NCBI GenBank assembly: GCA_022828445.1
Contig: JAIZZJ010000003.1
Location: forward strand, 1,550,001 to 1,614,000
From: Graphiopsis chlorocephala
Lineage: Eukaryota > Ascomycota > Dothideomycetes > Cladosporiales > Cladosporiaceae
Direction of reading: 5' to 3'
DNA: 64,000 nucleotides
The notes beneath the pieces were generated by a model, which saw only the letters and a program-made list of their open reading frames with translations, had not been told where the DNA came from and ran no database searches. Positions 9,087 to 20,549 of the stretch are shown here, one piece after another. The position numbers and the translations under genes were made by a program. Each line of letters begins with the position of its first letter. Within the stretch, counting starts at the first letter, position 1.

Positions 9087-10512
9087 ATGTCTGCGTCGGC
9101 GTGCTTTCGCGTCCACTCCCAGACTCCTGCTTGTCAAGTCTGCGTCCTTGTACTCGCCACCAGTACTGTAGCTTGGTGCATCAAGCGACACCTCTCGAAG
9201 ACTGACGGTTCGAACATGGCGCCACCGGATAAAAGCACAGCTCACTGCGACGCAGGGCCTTCGAGCGAACCCTCCGCCATAACCAACAGGCTGACTTATG
9301 CGGATGCGCTCAAATCTACCAACCTCATTGGATCAAACATCCAATTCAAGCAGAGCAATGAGAGCCTTCAGGCCTCGCTTCAAGATCCTCACTCGCCACT
9401 CTCCCCAATGCCACTGTCAGCAGTCTCAGTAGTCCAGAAGGTCCTTGACACCCCCGAGCTCCTTGCGATGATCCTGGCCAAGGTCCCTCTGGCTTCAGAC
9501 CGCCGCGCTATGAGCGTTTCCAGACAATTCTGGGAGGTCTTGAATCCCAATGCGGAGCGCCACTTGTACGGCATCAAAGAAGCTCTAGGCCTCAAATTTT
9601 CACGGTCAATTGAGTCGATGACCGACTGCGAGTATGCTGATGTTCAGCGTTTCATGCACTTACCTTTCCAGTCATCCAGCCCATGCATGGACTGGCTTGT
9701 CAACGTGGAACTCGACTGTACCTGCCCGCTGGGCACCACTTTCCTCAAAATCAAGCCGTTCGTCTTGAATAGCACAAAGGGCTGTTTGGCGCTTGATACC
9801 TTCCAGATCAACCTCAGACTCAATGCGGAGGGTATCGACGGAAGGTACACTGAGTGGAAAGGCGTGGGGGCGTTCAGATATGGCCGGGAGAAGCTTTGGA
9901 GCAACGGAGATCTTGTATCACGCAACTGGATGGACATGAAGCTGCTCAAATTTCCCTTCAAGGTGCTAGTCTCAGTGGCAGTCGATTTTCGCACAGGCAT
10001 GGGCGCACCTCGCCATCCGGAAGGAGCTTGCAATGTGCAAGGCTGCCAAGTGGGTTTGCATGGAGTTCAGGTAAGGGCCTTTTTCTGAGTTTTGATGATC
10101 TGTCGATGTACAGACTTAATGACCATGCCTCATATAGTATACGACGACAACCCTCGAGCCGGAGAACGCAAAATTGGGCCACCTCATGGCATTCCTCGAT
10201 CTGCTCGAGAAAGACGCCCGCGCCGTTGCGGGCTCCATCGCCAGACGTTCTGTCAGGTACGGCCCTGGACCACACGGAGAGGCTTACTATCTCGGTATGT
10301 ACACCCTTACTCTTGACTCTTGTTCTCGTCTTCGCTCGAGCTCACGCATCACCACAGGATCATCAGTGGCACCACCAAAGATACCGCCGCAGTACACGGA
10401 CGAATATATTGTCAGCCCCTGTTCCTTTGGCTTGAGTAGCAAGGCGCTCGAGCAGACGACACCTCGCAGGATGAGAAGCTTCTTCTATCAGACTTGGCCA
10501 GCCCTGGACTGA
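9087..10512 (+). CDS. F-box-like protein, three exons
   Basis: Exons are 9087-10070, 10138-10294 and 10358-10512, phases consistent. The first ATG gives 431 aa. A second in-frame ATG at 9216 (MAPPDKSTAH) gives 388 aa and may be the true start, because the first 43 residues are Cys-rich and of unusual composition. After a disordered N-terminus, residues around 115-155 form an F-box-like segment: VLDTPELLAMILAKVPLASD, then an Arg-containing helix ending in RQFWEVLNP. Proteins of this size with a single N-terminal F-box-like motif and no recognisable substrate-binding domain are abundant in Mycosphaerellaceae-type genomes. They are presumed Skp1-Cullin adaptors. The substrate is unknown. Confidence 0.65.
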
Positions 10513-11736
10513 GTGCGGTGGATCACACGAACTGGCGCTATCGTAGATGCCGGTTTCGGTGACTGAGGGCTTTGTACCTGAATGAGCAAACTGATTCATG
10601 GTAGAAGTCGCGGATTATGCTATTACCCGAATCATCGCGACGGATTGGGTCTTTTTCCTAGAGCTCAAGTGGCTCATTGAGGATCCGGTGTCCAGAGACA
10701 CTGTTACCTGGTTGCGAAGACTGCAGCTCGGAGGACAGATTACGGATCATGCTCTTCATTGGAAGAATTCGCGATGGTTTCGGTTCGTCGAGGCGGTCTT
10801 GTCTTTCATAGCTCTCAAGGAGCACTTCTTGCTTAACTCCAAACGAGTTTGAGCGCACTTGTACACTCTATTGTACGAGCAGCGCCTCGCATAGGTCTCC
10901 CACGAGACTGGTGTACCATCGAGACACCAATATGATCACAAGCGTACCTTAGCAGTAAACGCACTGCGACCTCGAGGTCTAGATTTATAATAGTCGGACC
11001 TTATTCTTGAGATAACTACCATTTTTTATGCGCCGGCTTATGCGAACGAGGCGCTTCATTCCTCACCACCTGAAGGCGAAGGGTGACCTGCACCTTGCAG
11101 GATCCGCACATCGAACACTGGGTCATTGCACCTGCGTTTCTTTGCCTTTACTCGACTTGAATTTGCTCGACGGGCTAACTACACGGCACGTCTGATTTAG
11201 TTACTTTTGTAGTTCATACAGACGTAGCAGATGACGTACAGTCGATACTCAATATTTTCCAAGTGACGCGCAGTCCTCACGTGGTCGAGTACAATGCCCT
11301 ACAGAAAGAGTCTCGAACCGAAGATTCATCTCCCAGATGATGATGCCGATGCGCTATACAGTTCTTGCTGATAATGAGTCAGCGCATGTGTGTCCGAGAG
11401 CCTGCTAATACATATGTTCACATGTGTGGGATGGCGGGTAATTGCCATTGAAATGACCTTAGAGAGATGTAAGTCTACTGTCGGTACTTGGACTGCTCCC
11501 AGCAAGTATGAAATAAAGAGCTGCAGTAGTTACCATTAAGACATTACGCGCACATTATCGATGGCATTACTGTATCGCCAATCCGTGCTCGATATATGTA
11601 TATGCATATATATGTTCTGTCACAGTGAGTAGAGCAAAATCACCTGCAGAAATTGTCGATATGTTGCAAACTCTTAATCGTCCCACAAATAATCTTACAT
11701 GGTTTTGTTACACTTTGACTCCGCCACATCTATACT
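10513..11736. other. Intergenic region
   Basis: Apart from a small doubtful frame at 10598-10852, I see no gene. The distal part is AT-rich with short TATA-like runs around 11590-11615. It probably carries the 3' ends of the flanking convergent genes. Confidence 0.5.
10598..10852 (+). CDS. Possible small hypothetical protein, 84 aa
   Basis: An ATG frame begins 85 bases after the preceding F-box-like stop codon. The predicted peptide is rich in Trp and hydrophobic residues (DWVFFLELKWLIE, then WKNSRWFRFVEAVLSFIALK) and has a natural-looking composition. No domain is recognised. It might be a small gene, a decayed terminal exon of the neighbour, or chance. Confidence 0.25.
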   Translation: MVEVADYAITRIIATDWVFFLELKWLIEDPVSRDTVTWLRRLQLGGQITDHALHWKNSRWFRFVEAVLSFIALKEHFLLNSKRV

Positions 11737-13881
11737 TTACATACCAAACCCTCCGCTGTCACCTCCTGCCCTCTCGCCTCGGCGGGCAGGGTTGAATACC
11801 GCATCCCTTTCCTGCCTCTTTGTTTCCCGCCTAACATCCTTGCGCTCCGGATCATTATATCTGAACTTCCTCAGCGCCCAAGAATCCTGGCCCATCACCA
11901 GTCCAAGAGGCTTCCCCAATCTCCTGTCGCCTTCTGGTGGTGATAGCTTGCCCTCCCGCTGTTCAATGCGAAGTTGCGCTCTACCCAAAAACTTCGAGAG
12001 GTCACCGCGTCTGGCGTGCCAATGCTGGAAATCCTCACGTGGGACAAGTGAGCGGTTCATCAGCGTGTCAATGGAGCCGACTAGTGTTCGCAGGAACATG
12101 CAGGATTGCTTGAGCTCGCGAATTTCAGCGTATTCGGTCAATTTGCGGTCGCTACCGAAGCTCATGCGCGAGCGGAGGTTGTGGACGATGGAGTCCATAC
12201 GATTGAGGCAAGCGACGACCTTGGGGCCGTCGTTAGACGTGAGAGCCAAGGAAAGGTACTGCATAAGTGTTTGGGCATCCGGGTCGGGTTGAGTCTTCTC
12301 CATGACGTCGATGATGGTGGTGGCGTGCTCAAGGACGTGCGGGTTCTTGATGTCGCGCTGGCAGGCGCTCATTGCGAGTCTAAATGTAGAGTTCATGGGT
12401 TCGATTCCAGCAGCTGGGAGGTCCTCACAAAGAAGCTTGGCTGCTTTGGCACTGGCGCGATTTGTTGCATAAAGACGCAGTTGGCGATCGAAGTTCTGCA
12501 GGTCAGGCTTCACGCTATGACTGCTGGATGTGAGGAGTTCCCAGTATGCTGAAGCAATTCTGGGAATACGCATTGCCTGGCAGGCATCGACCAAGAGTGA
12601 TACAGTTTGTGGGCCTGGTTGGGCCCAAACAAGAGAACGTGGTCCTTTCGATTTGGCGTGCTCTGGCTGGCTAGGCTTGACGACCTTGAAAGCTTGCTTA
12701 GCAGGCGAATTGGTGTAACCTTCCTCGTCAATTTCCTCCTCTTGAGCCCCTATTGCCTGCTCTTCGCTCTCCTGAGGGACATGGTCGGTGTGGCGTTCGG
12801 GGCTTCCAATTGGAGCAATTAAGCGCTTGACGTTCATAGTCTGCTGCACCAAGTCCAAAACGTTGTCCCAATCTCCTATCCGCTTGCTGGTCAGAAGCAA
12901 CTGTCCCATCGCACCAACCAAGCTTTCGTCCACCATGACTTCGCCAGCTCGCCATTTGCGAATGACGTCGAGCCATACTCGTCTTCCCTCGTCAACGGCC
13001 TTCTGCCTTCTTGCTGCTATTTGCTCCAGTTGTACGTCTTCTGGGTTTTTACCATATGCTGAATGACGGATGGCGTTCAGAATGATGGTATAAGTCACGC
13101 TGTCGGCCGCCTGCGGACCCTTTTGTGGTATTTGACCTGCTATTGACCACAGGGCGTCCATATCCAAGGCAAGAGCACAGACGTTCAAGGTTGCGTTTGT
13201 ATGCATGATGTTTGGCCTGACACGAGATGTAGGCGCATTCATCGACGTGTAGATTGCGACAGCCTTGCTGACGTTCTCCTCCCTCACTGGCTGGCCAACG
13301 TGACTTCTGAAGCCCAAGCCACGCAGAACCATCATGTAAGTGTAGCTATCCGGGAACTGTGCACGCTTTTTCATCTCATTGTAGACCTTCAGTGCTTCGT
13401 TGATCTTTTTCGCTCTCATAAGCCAATCGATGACGGCGTTCCAGGAGACAACACAGCTCATGGTCTTGCTGGCCAGCCGGCAGAGATCCAGTGCCTTTTC
13501 GGGCTTGTTGCATCGCAGGGTGTATTTGACATGTTCGGAAAGTTTCAGAGGGTCTTTCAGGTAGCGCAGTTCGATCTCCAGTGATTTCTTGTTCTCTATC
13601 TCAATCCCCTTCGCTCTCTTGGTAAGTTGTACAGCCCTCGGTGTCACGACTGCGCGCTCGCGTTCGGGTGCGTGTGGGACTTCATCGAACTCCATGGCTT
13701 CATCGAATGCATCGCCTGTGACATCTTGCTGAGCGGCCGCAGTGGATGCGGCTCTCCTCGAGGGTCGTTGATGAAGTTGAGGAGTGAGAAGGAGGCGCTG
13801 TTGCAGAGGCTGGCGCGTAAATGCAGCATCACCAGCGATGGCGCGCATACATCGCAGAACACACGATCTGCATTCGAGCAT
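11737..13881 (-). CDS. Mitochondrial pentatricopeptide-repeat (PPR) protein, 714 aa
   Basis: This is a single-exon frame whose first ATG is at 13881. The N-terminus (MLECRSCVLRCMRAIAG, then an Arg/Ser-rich run ending RRAASTAAAQ) is a typical mitochondrial presequence. The middle contains PPR-type helical hairpins of about 35 residues, for example SWNAVIDWLMRAKKINEAL with KVYNEMKKRAQFPDSYTYMM, then SVTYTIILNAIRHSAYGKN. Further degenerate helices are followed by a highly basic C-terminal tail (RRETKRQERD). Fungal PPR proteins bind organellar RNA and act in mitochondrial transcript processing, splicing or translation. I cannot assign a specific target. It is divergent from the kinesin gene, with a 272-bp shared upstream region. 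Confidence 0.8.
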   Translation of the reverse strand: MLECRSCVLRCMRAIAGDAAFTRQPLQQRLLLTPQLHQRPSRRAASTAAAQQDVTGDAFDEAMEFDEVPHAPERERAVVTPRAVQLTKRAKGIEIENKKSLEIELRYLKDPLKLSEHVKYTLRCNKPEKALDLCRLASKTMSCVVSWNAVIDWLMRAKKINEALKVYNEMKKRAQFPDSYTYMMVLRGLGFRSHVGQPVREENVSKAVAIYTSMNAPTSRVRPNIMHTNATLNVCALALDMDALWSIAGQIPQKGPQAADSVTYTIILNAIRHSAYGKNPEDVQLEQIAARRQKAVDEGRRVWLDVIRKWRAGEVMVDESLVGAMGQLLLTSKRIGDWDNVLDLVQQTMNVKRLIAPIGSPERHTDHVPQESEEQAIGAQEEEIDEEGYTNSPAKQAFKVVKPSQPEHAKSKGPRSLVWAQPGPQTVSLLVDACQAMRIPRIASAYWELLTSSSHSVKPDLQNFDRQLRLYATNRASAKAAKLLCEDLPAAGIEPMNSTFRLAMSACQRDIKNPHVLEHATTIIDVMEKTQPDPDAQTLMQYLSLALTSNDGPKVVACLNRMDSIVHNLRSRMSFGSDRKLTEYAEIRELKQSCMFLRTLVGSIDTLMNRSLVPREDFQHWHARRGDLSKFLGRAQLRIEQREGKLSPPEGDRRLGKPLGLVMGQDSWALRKFRYNDPERKDVRRETKRQERDAVFNPARRGERAGGDSGGFGM

Positions 13882-14153
13882 GGCGTTGAATGGAATGGAT
13901 GTATGCGAATGGTTGTACAGAGACAGGCGCAATTTGCTGGATTGAGTGGCCAAAAAGTTCAAGGCTCGACTCGCCTAGTTAGTCCCTGATCGACTTCCTC
14001 ATTGGGAGCGTTGCCCCCGCGACGCTCCACGCGTGTCTGGCTGTTGGTGCGTGGGAGGAAGAAGTTTGGCCGATGAGTGTCGTGAGGAAACCACTTGAAC
14101 AGGCGGTTCTGGATCCCTCCTAACACGCCCAACACACCAGGAATCACGCAAAC

Positions 14154-16500
14154 ATGGACCGGCCAAACTCTGCCCTGTTCGATGTCTTCTTACGACTCCG
14201 CCCGTCCGATGCAGACAGGGAGCGCTTCTTGGACGTCGACCGCAACACAAGCGCAGCAGCACCCACACACATCACCATCAAGCCGCCCGTGGACGACAAG
14301 CGCAAGAGAGCAGTGGAGAGATTTGGTTTCACACGCGTGTTTGAAGAAGATGCCGGACAACTCGACTTGTTCCGCGGGACTGGCGCCGTTTCGATGATCG
14401 AAGGCGTGCTGGGCGCCCGTGGCAGGGAGGGACGAGACGGAGTGCTGGCTACGTTGGGCGTGACAGGAAGTGGAAAGGTATGCTGGGAGGAAGATGGAGT
14501 GAGAGTCGGCTACTTGCAGACTCATGCTGACAACACCCACAGAGCCACACTATCCTAGGCTCCAAGTCCCAGCGCGGCCTTACACAGCTCACCCTGGACA
14601 CGCTATTCCAGAGCACTGCGCCTTACCTTGCCAGTCTTGACTACACCTCGTCTGCTTTCCCATCTCTTTGCGTGGCCGACGTCAGCGAAGCACAGCTCAT
14701 GCTTGCGCCTAACTTTCTTGAATCCGTATACGAAGACTCCAATGGCCGCCCCTCGCGTGCTCCAACACCCGGACTGGTACGCGATTCCACTTTACCTAAT
14801 TTACCTGACCTGCCTGGCGCATTCCCTATATACAACGACCCGGTGTACTCAACTCCAGCTCCGAAATCGGCAAAGAAGGTCTTCGACCGCCTGTATCCGT
14901 CGCTTTCTCAGTACCAGCTTCAACACGCTGGTACCACAACTCACAACTCTAGACCTCCTCTGGAGTCCCCGTCACGCTTCCGACACCTCACGCGGAGCAT
15001 CGCAAAGCTTACCTCTCCATTCCAGGAATCCTCCTTTCTCTCCGCCGGCCCATCGACTTCACGAAGACAAGTACCAAGAGTTTCCGCATTGCCACAGTCA
15101 CCCGCCATCGACGACATCGAAATTGTTGTTGACGATACAGCCGAGTATGCCATCATTGTCAGCATGTACGAAGTATACAATGACCGCATCTACGACTTAC
15201 TGACCGCAGCCGCCACCCTGGGCAAGATGCCGCAGAAGCGTCGAGCTCTCGTCTTCAAAAACACGGAAAACTCGCCTGATCGCAAGGTAGTCGCAGGCTT
15301 GCGCAAGGTTGTGTGCTCAAATCTCGAAGAAGCACTCATGGTTCTCGAGACTGGTCTGCTAGAGAGAAAGGTAGCAGGCACTGGCAGCAATGCCGTCAGC
15401 TCGAGAAGTCACGGCTTCTTCAGCTTCGAAGTCAAAAAGCGTCATCGTGCGCCTATTCCCGGCCCGTGGTCAGGAAGCACCATGACAATTGTCGATCTTG
15501 CTGGTAAGTTGAGACGGTGACAGCTCCATCTTATCTTGTCAAATTTTACTAACGTGCTACTACAGGTTCCGAGCGTGCTCGTGCTGCCAAAACAGCCGGC
15601 GCAACTCTGGCAGAGGCAGGCAAGATCAACGAGTCACTCATGTACCTTGGCCAGTGCATGCAAATGCAGGCCGACAACGCCAACTCCACTACACCATCGG
15701 TCGTGCCGTTCCGACAATGCAAACTCACCGAGCTCTTGTTCAGCAACTCTTTCACGCACACAACTGCACACGGCGGCGGCCAAGGCGGGCACAGCAAGCC
15801 TCAGAAGTCTGTCATGGTTGTGACCGCAGACCCACTAGGCGACTTCAACGCGACCAGTCAGATCCTGCGATACTCTGCTCTTGCGCGCGAAGTCACCGTG
15901 CCTCGCATTCCGTCCATCACCAACCAAATCCTCGCTGGCACTGCCGCCCCGCCTAGGAAGAGCGACAATGTTTCCAACGCTCTTCAAGAAGAATTGGACC
16001 ATGCTCTCGCTGCAATCGCTTCGCTCCGTGCCGACCTCGAGCTAACTCAAATCAGGCTCGATGAGGAGACTCGCCGTCGTCAAGAAGCTGAAGTCTCCTG
16101 GCAAGCGGCCGAAGACCGTATGTACGAGATCGAGGCCGAAGTACGAGAGGAAATCTGGTCGGAGATGGAAGCGCAGATGGCGTTGGAGCAACGTCGTTGG
16201 CGCGCAGCGAGAGACGAAGAGCTTGACCGCAACGACGAGCACATGGATCGCAAGCTCGATCTCATGGCAAGAGGTATCGACATGTACAAATCGCCCAGCG
16301 ACGACAAGGAGAATGCCGGTGCTAACCACGGAGACGACGGTCGTGTCGCGGAGCTCGAAGACGAAGTCGGCATGCTGAAAGAGAGACTCGCCGCGAACGA
16401 GCGCCAGAAAGAGAGCCAGCGCAGTCCAAGCAAGAAGATGCGCGTGTTGAAGTCGAGGCGTTGGGATGGAAGTGGAATGGGCGTTGAGGATTTGTTCTGA
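14154..16500 (+). CDS. Kinesin-6-like motor protein, 739 aa
   Basis: Exons are 14154-14477, 14543-15503 and 15566-16500, phases consistent. The motor domain occupies roughly residues 1-500. It has a P-loop GVTGSGK-SHT at 102-111 split exactly by intron 1, a motif VSMYEVYNDRIYDLL, switch I NAVSSRSH at 391-398, and switch II VDLAGSE at 425-431 split by intron 2. About 150 residues of Ser/Pro-rich insertion sit before the VSMYEVYN strand, the position of the large loop-6 insertion that marks the kinesin-6 family (MKLP1, MKLP2, S. pombe Klp9). A coiled coil follows (about 560-690), with a basic tail. Expected role: anaphase spindle midzone and cytokinesis. Family assignment rests on this insertion and is less certain than the motor call. 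Confidence 0.85.
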
Positions 16501-18858
16501 TCGTCCTTCAGGCGTGGTGCTCTTCTCTTCTCTTTCTCAGATTCTCTCCTTGTCGATACCCTCCTGTCATCTCGTACATAATGATCCTTTCAGCCATTCG
16601 CAGAAAAGACCAAGCATAGCATTTCAAAAGTGTCTCACGGTTCCAGACTGGATGTATCGTGATGTATGTGAATGACAGGCATGGGTCTCAGCGCCCCAAC
16701 GGCCGGGCTAGCCGACTAGTATATATGCGCGCCAGCCTCAGCCTCACCCCATAGTAGTCTTTACATCACACCATCAATTCAACGACCGTACGTTAGCGCT
16801 AGTTTTGCCTTGTTCAAAAGAAGACAGGGACAGCCAGGATCCCTGCGTCTGCATGGCATGATGGATTTTGCTTTGCCCCTCCGATCTGAGACGCAAGCCA
16901 TATCTTGGTTCCGATCGTACAGTAGCGCCTTCTGGCGGGTTCTTTTTTCTTTAGCTTGCCTTGCCTGCACATGCTGCGGATGCTACCCGTGTGTGAGGTA
17001 CAGAGTGACAGGCGGATCTTCAGGGATTGAGTTGACAGGATTGAATGTGGCGTTCGTGCGGCTGAGCTGAAGGGTGTCGGGGTTTGAAAGGTGGAGGTTC
17101 TTGGAACGAGGTCGTCCTTGGGATGGATGGTAGTCGAGTTCTTGTGCATGACTTCGATGGAGTCATTATCTGTCAGCGACAAGCAAGCTTCGATATCCAG
17201 GTTCTACAACTCCTGTAAGGCTTTCCACAGCTCCACGTCCACGACGAAGAATATTCGACCTGTCACAAACGCCAGCATCAGCCACTTAAGCGACTGAAGA
17301 AACCCTTACCATCTGCAGCCAAGGCAAGGCAAGCCAAACATACAGTACAACTCATCAAGCCCGAGCCCTAAAAGTACTACTCCGATGGCCTCGACGCCAC
17401 CTCATCACCACCGAAGACCCCAGTTCATTAACAGTCAATCCCCCGTAGCGTCCAGCGGCAGCCTCATCGTTCCCAGCAGCCTGTCACACCACGTGGCAAG
17501 CGAAACCAAACCATCCTTACCTCCGGAGTTACAGTAATCTCATCGCCAAGAGCAAGAACCCGCCATACCTTGCGCAGGGCTCAAAGGCCGGAAAGCAAGG
17601 CTCGCAAGGTCCAGCACAAACCCTGCCCGCACATGGTGTAACGACCGCGTCCGCCTCCTAGCTTCAAATAAAACCAAAGTAAGAAGCAGATCAATTATTG
17701 CGCAAGTAGGTCAGCGCTACTCGGCAGTGCCGCGTAGTTCGTTCTTGCGTCAGCACTACTTACGTGGTGTCACTCTAGCACTGGCGTTGCACTCAAAACA
17801 AGTGCAAGTGTAAAAGCTTCACCCGCGAGCAGGGCGAGCAGGGATGTACCAGGGCGAGCATGTCACCTAACTTTAGCCTGTTCTTCAGTAGTCGCACCCT
17901 CCGCTCGAAAGCAAGAATATAAGCTTAAAAATCTACTTTCAGTCCAACTGAGCAGGGCGGCCGGGTTTAAAATCTCACTACCTTAGTTGCCGTGTCGCAG
18001 ACTAAGTGATCCAAGGCAAGCCGCGCGCGAACGAGACGAGACGGGCTTGCAGTAGCGCTCCAAGATTTCGCGGTTTCTTCAGCCTGGCAGTTCCAGGGTT
18101 CTTTGGTCTTGTTTGTTTTTGTCTACGATCTTAGCTGCCGTCAGATCTTAGTACATTCGTAGGCAGCGGATCGTCACGCTAATGGTTAGACATGAAGTTG
18201 TATGTTGCTTCTACGTATATGTACAGATCCATGCAACGTTGACGTATGATTCAATGTTTGTATTGGGCAAGAGTAGCATCCTGGTAATCGACATTTTTGG
18301 CTGAGTAGACTCTAGTGTTCATTCATACACGTACGGATACACGCTCAAAATCAGTGAACCAAAAATGAATTGTTGTGTTGTTTCATGGCGTGCTTATGTT
18401 GCGTCTAACAAAAAACTATCAAAAAGCTCTCTCACTTATTCCAATACAACCTTGCACACGACACATCGCTTTGTGCATGTCCACATTCGTGCTTTGCGCA
18501 CGCCACTGAGACAGGACTCCTTATCTTGATCCGCCATACATAGTAGGCGAAACTCGACTTAGAAGATGCCACTCCCCAGCGCGCAGATCTTCAGGAAGCA
18601 AGAAAGCTCCGAGCTGTTGCATGCTAACTTTCGCCAGCCGCTGATGATGCAATAACATTCCCAAATGCACATTTTGGCAGGAGGCAAGCTGTACAGCCTC
18701 AGGAAAATACGCCAACCACTGCTCTCAAAATCGTAAAGTTCATGCTTCGCCGTGGGGCCCCGATGATCCTCTTGTAATAGTAACATCCGACGTTTGACGT
18801 CGAAAAGAAAGGTCGAAAAGAATATGATGTCGAACTACCGCGGTAAGTTCAACCGTCG
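16501..18858. other. Intergenic region between convergent genes
   Basis: This 2.36-kb interval lies between the 3' ends of the kinesin and con7 genes. No complete gene is supported. A minus-strand stretch around 17000-17330 has coding-like composition but carries an in-frame TAG at 17204-17206. A TATA-like run near 16720 precedes a short plus-strand frame of doubtful status. Confidence 0.5.
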
Positions 18859-20549
18859 TCATTGCTGCTGCTGCTGATAAGATTGACTAGGCGCCTGTTC
18901 GGAAGCTGGTTCAGCAATCAGCACACACTGCAAATAGGTGTAATTCAAGACTCACGCTGTTGGTAAGGAAGTCCGCCTTGTTGTCCGTATGGGCTCTGGG
19001 GGTAGCCCTGTGTGCTGTACATCTGGTGGCCGTTGCCACTGTACTGAGGCGCGCCGTCGACTTGCTGCGGCTGAGTATATTGGCCAGCGGGCTGGCCGGC
19101 GGCAGCTTGATACCCTATTGGCGGAAGTTGAGGACCACCCATCTGATGAGGCATCATATGCGGCTGACCATAGTGGGCAGGCTGACCTTGGGGTTGAGAC
19201 GTGTCTTGACCCTGGCGTTGCGCCTCTTGGCGGTGCCTCTCGTCTTCTTGCTTGCGAGCATTCTCCTCTTCCTTCTTCTTCGCCTTCCATTCTTTGCGAA
19301 TTTCCTTGAATTCTGTACCACATCAAATGTCAGCCACATGCAGCTATATGCAGGGTACGTTCCGCGTTGGTGGGATAGCTAGCGTGGCACACTAGGTTTG
19401 GACATGGATTCGTGAGGTTGCTAGCGCGCGGGCGCTGTTGCTTAACCAAACAACCGCCACAAACCCCAGGTTGCGCCATCGCGTACGATACAACATGCAT
19501 AAAGTACAACACGCGCGCAGTGTTTATGGCAACAATTAAAAACTTACCTTCGGGTGTTCGTTTCGATCCGTGCGACTGCATTGTCACGTGAGCGTTCAGG
19601 TGGTTCAATGTACCATAAGCCTTCTCGCAGCCGTTCCAACCACACTTGTACATGCGCTCGATTTCCTCGTAGCGCCGCCTAGGACGCTTGTGCTGCTGTG
19701 CGCCAGGGATAGGCACGAACGAGTAAACGGTGGAGAGAGGGTGGCCGCCCTAAAAGACGCGTCAGTCAAATGTCTCAATCGATGTGCGCCTTCGCGCGGA
19801 CGCGTAAAACGCGTCGTACTTACCGGAGGAGGACGAGGGATGTGGTGCGCAACCATGGCAGGCGGAGCGCCGCCAGAGGTTGCAGGTGAGTGGCCATATT
19901 GCATAGCTTGCGGGTACTGTCCCGGTGGCCACTCTGGTCTTGCGTACATGGCATGCGCCGCGTACTGTTGTGGCATCTCTTGCTGCTGCGGCGGGTACGG
20001 AGAGTAGTTGTGAGGCGGAGGGTAGGACGGGCTAGACTGCGCAATTGAGGGATCTATTGGGACATCGCCGTCAGATTTGTGTTGCGACGCGTTGCCGTTG
20101 GGCTGCTGCCCACCGGGCATGGATAGAGACGGACTGGATGTTTGCGCCATGGCTGCGTGATTGCCTTGTGCGCTTGATTGGTAGCGGTTGGGCTGGCCTT
20201 CTGCGTAGGAACGCTGGATGTACTCGGGGAAGGAGCCTGAACGCGCCGACTGGGGAGGAATTCCGTAACTTGAGTCTGGCGTTGCGGAAGACGAAAAGTT
20301 GGAGGGCTTGTATTCCTGACCAGCGGGGTACTGCACAGCAGATGCTTGATCTGCAGAGTTGCCTTCAGACTGATGTCCGTTATAGTGCGCGTAAGGTGAG
20401 CTCAAACCTGACTGCGGATACTCCTGCTGTGGTTGTCTGGCGTCCATTGGCTGCTGAGGGTGTCCTTCGTGAAGATGCGACGCGAGGATGGCGCTAAGCG
20501 AGGAGTCGTTATTGTTCTGAGCCGGGGACGCAGAGTACGAACTGGACAT
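18859..20549 (-). CDS. con7: Con7-type C2H2 zinc-finger transcription factor, 443 aa
   Basis: Exons are 20549-19824, 19749-19548, 19312-18956 and 18905-18859, phases consistent. The N-terminal half is disordered, rich in Gln, Ser, Pro and Tyr. Then comes the highly conserved block VYSFVPIPGAQQHKRPRRRY, followed by EEIERMYKCGW, one C2H2 finger (Cys-x4-Cys ... NHLNAHVTMQSH), and a basic charged helix EFKEIRKEWKAKKKEEE. A Gln/Gly/Tyr-rich tail closes the protein. This combination is diagnostic of Con7 proteins. In Magnaporthe Con7 is needed for normal conidial morphology, cell-wall gene expression and infection-structure formation. Intron 2 (235 nt) is much longer than the other two (74 and 50 nt). 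Confidence 0.88.

Noticed and set aside
12395..12420. tRNA-like B-box GGTTCGATTCC
   Set aside because: Lies inside the PPR coding sequence and no cloverleaf with matching acceptor stem or A-box could be drawn.
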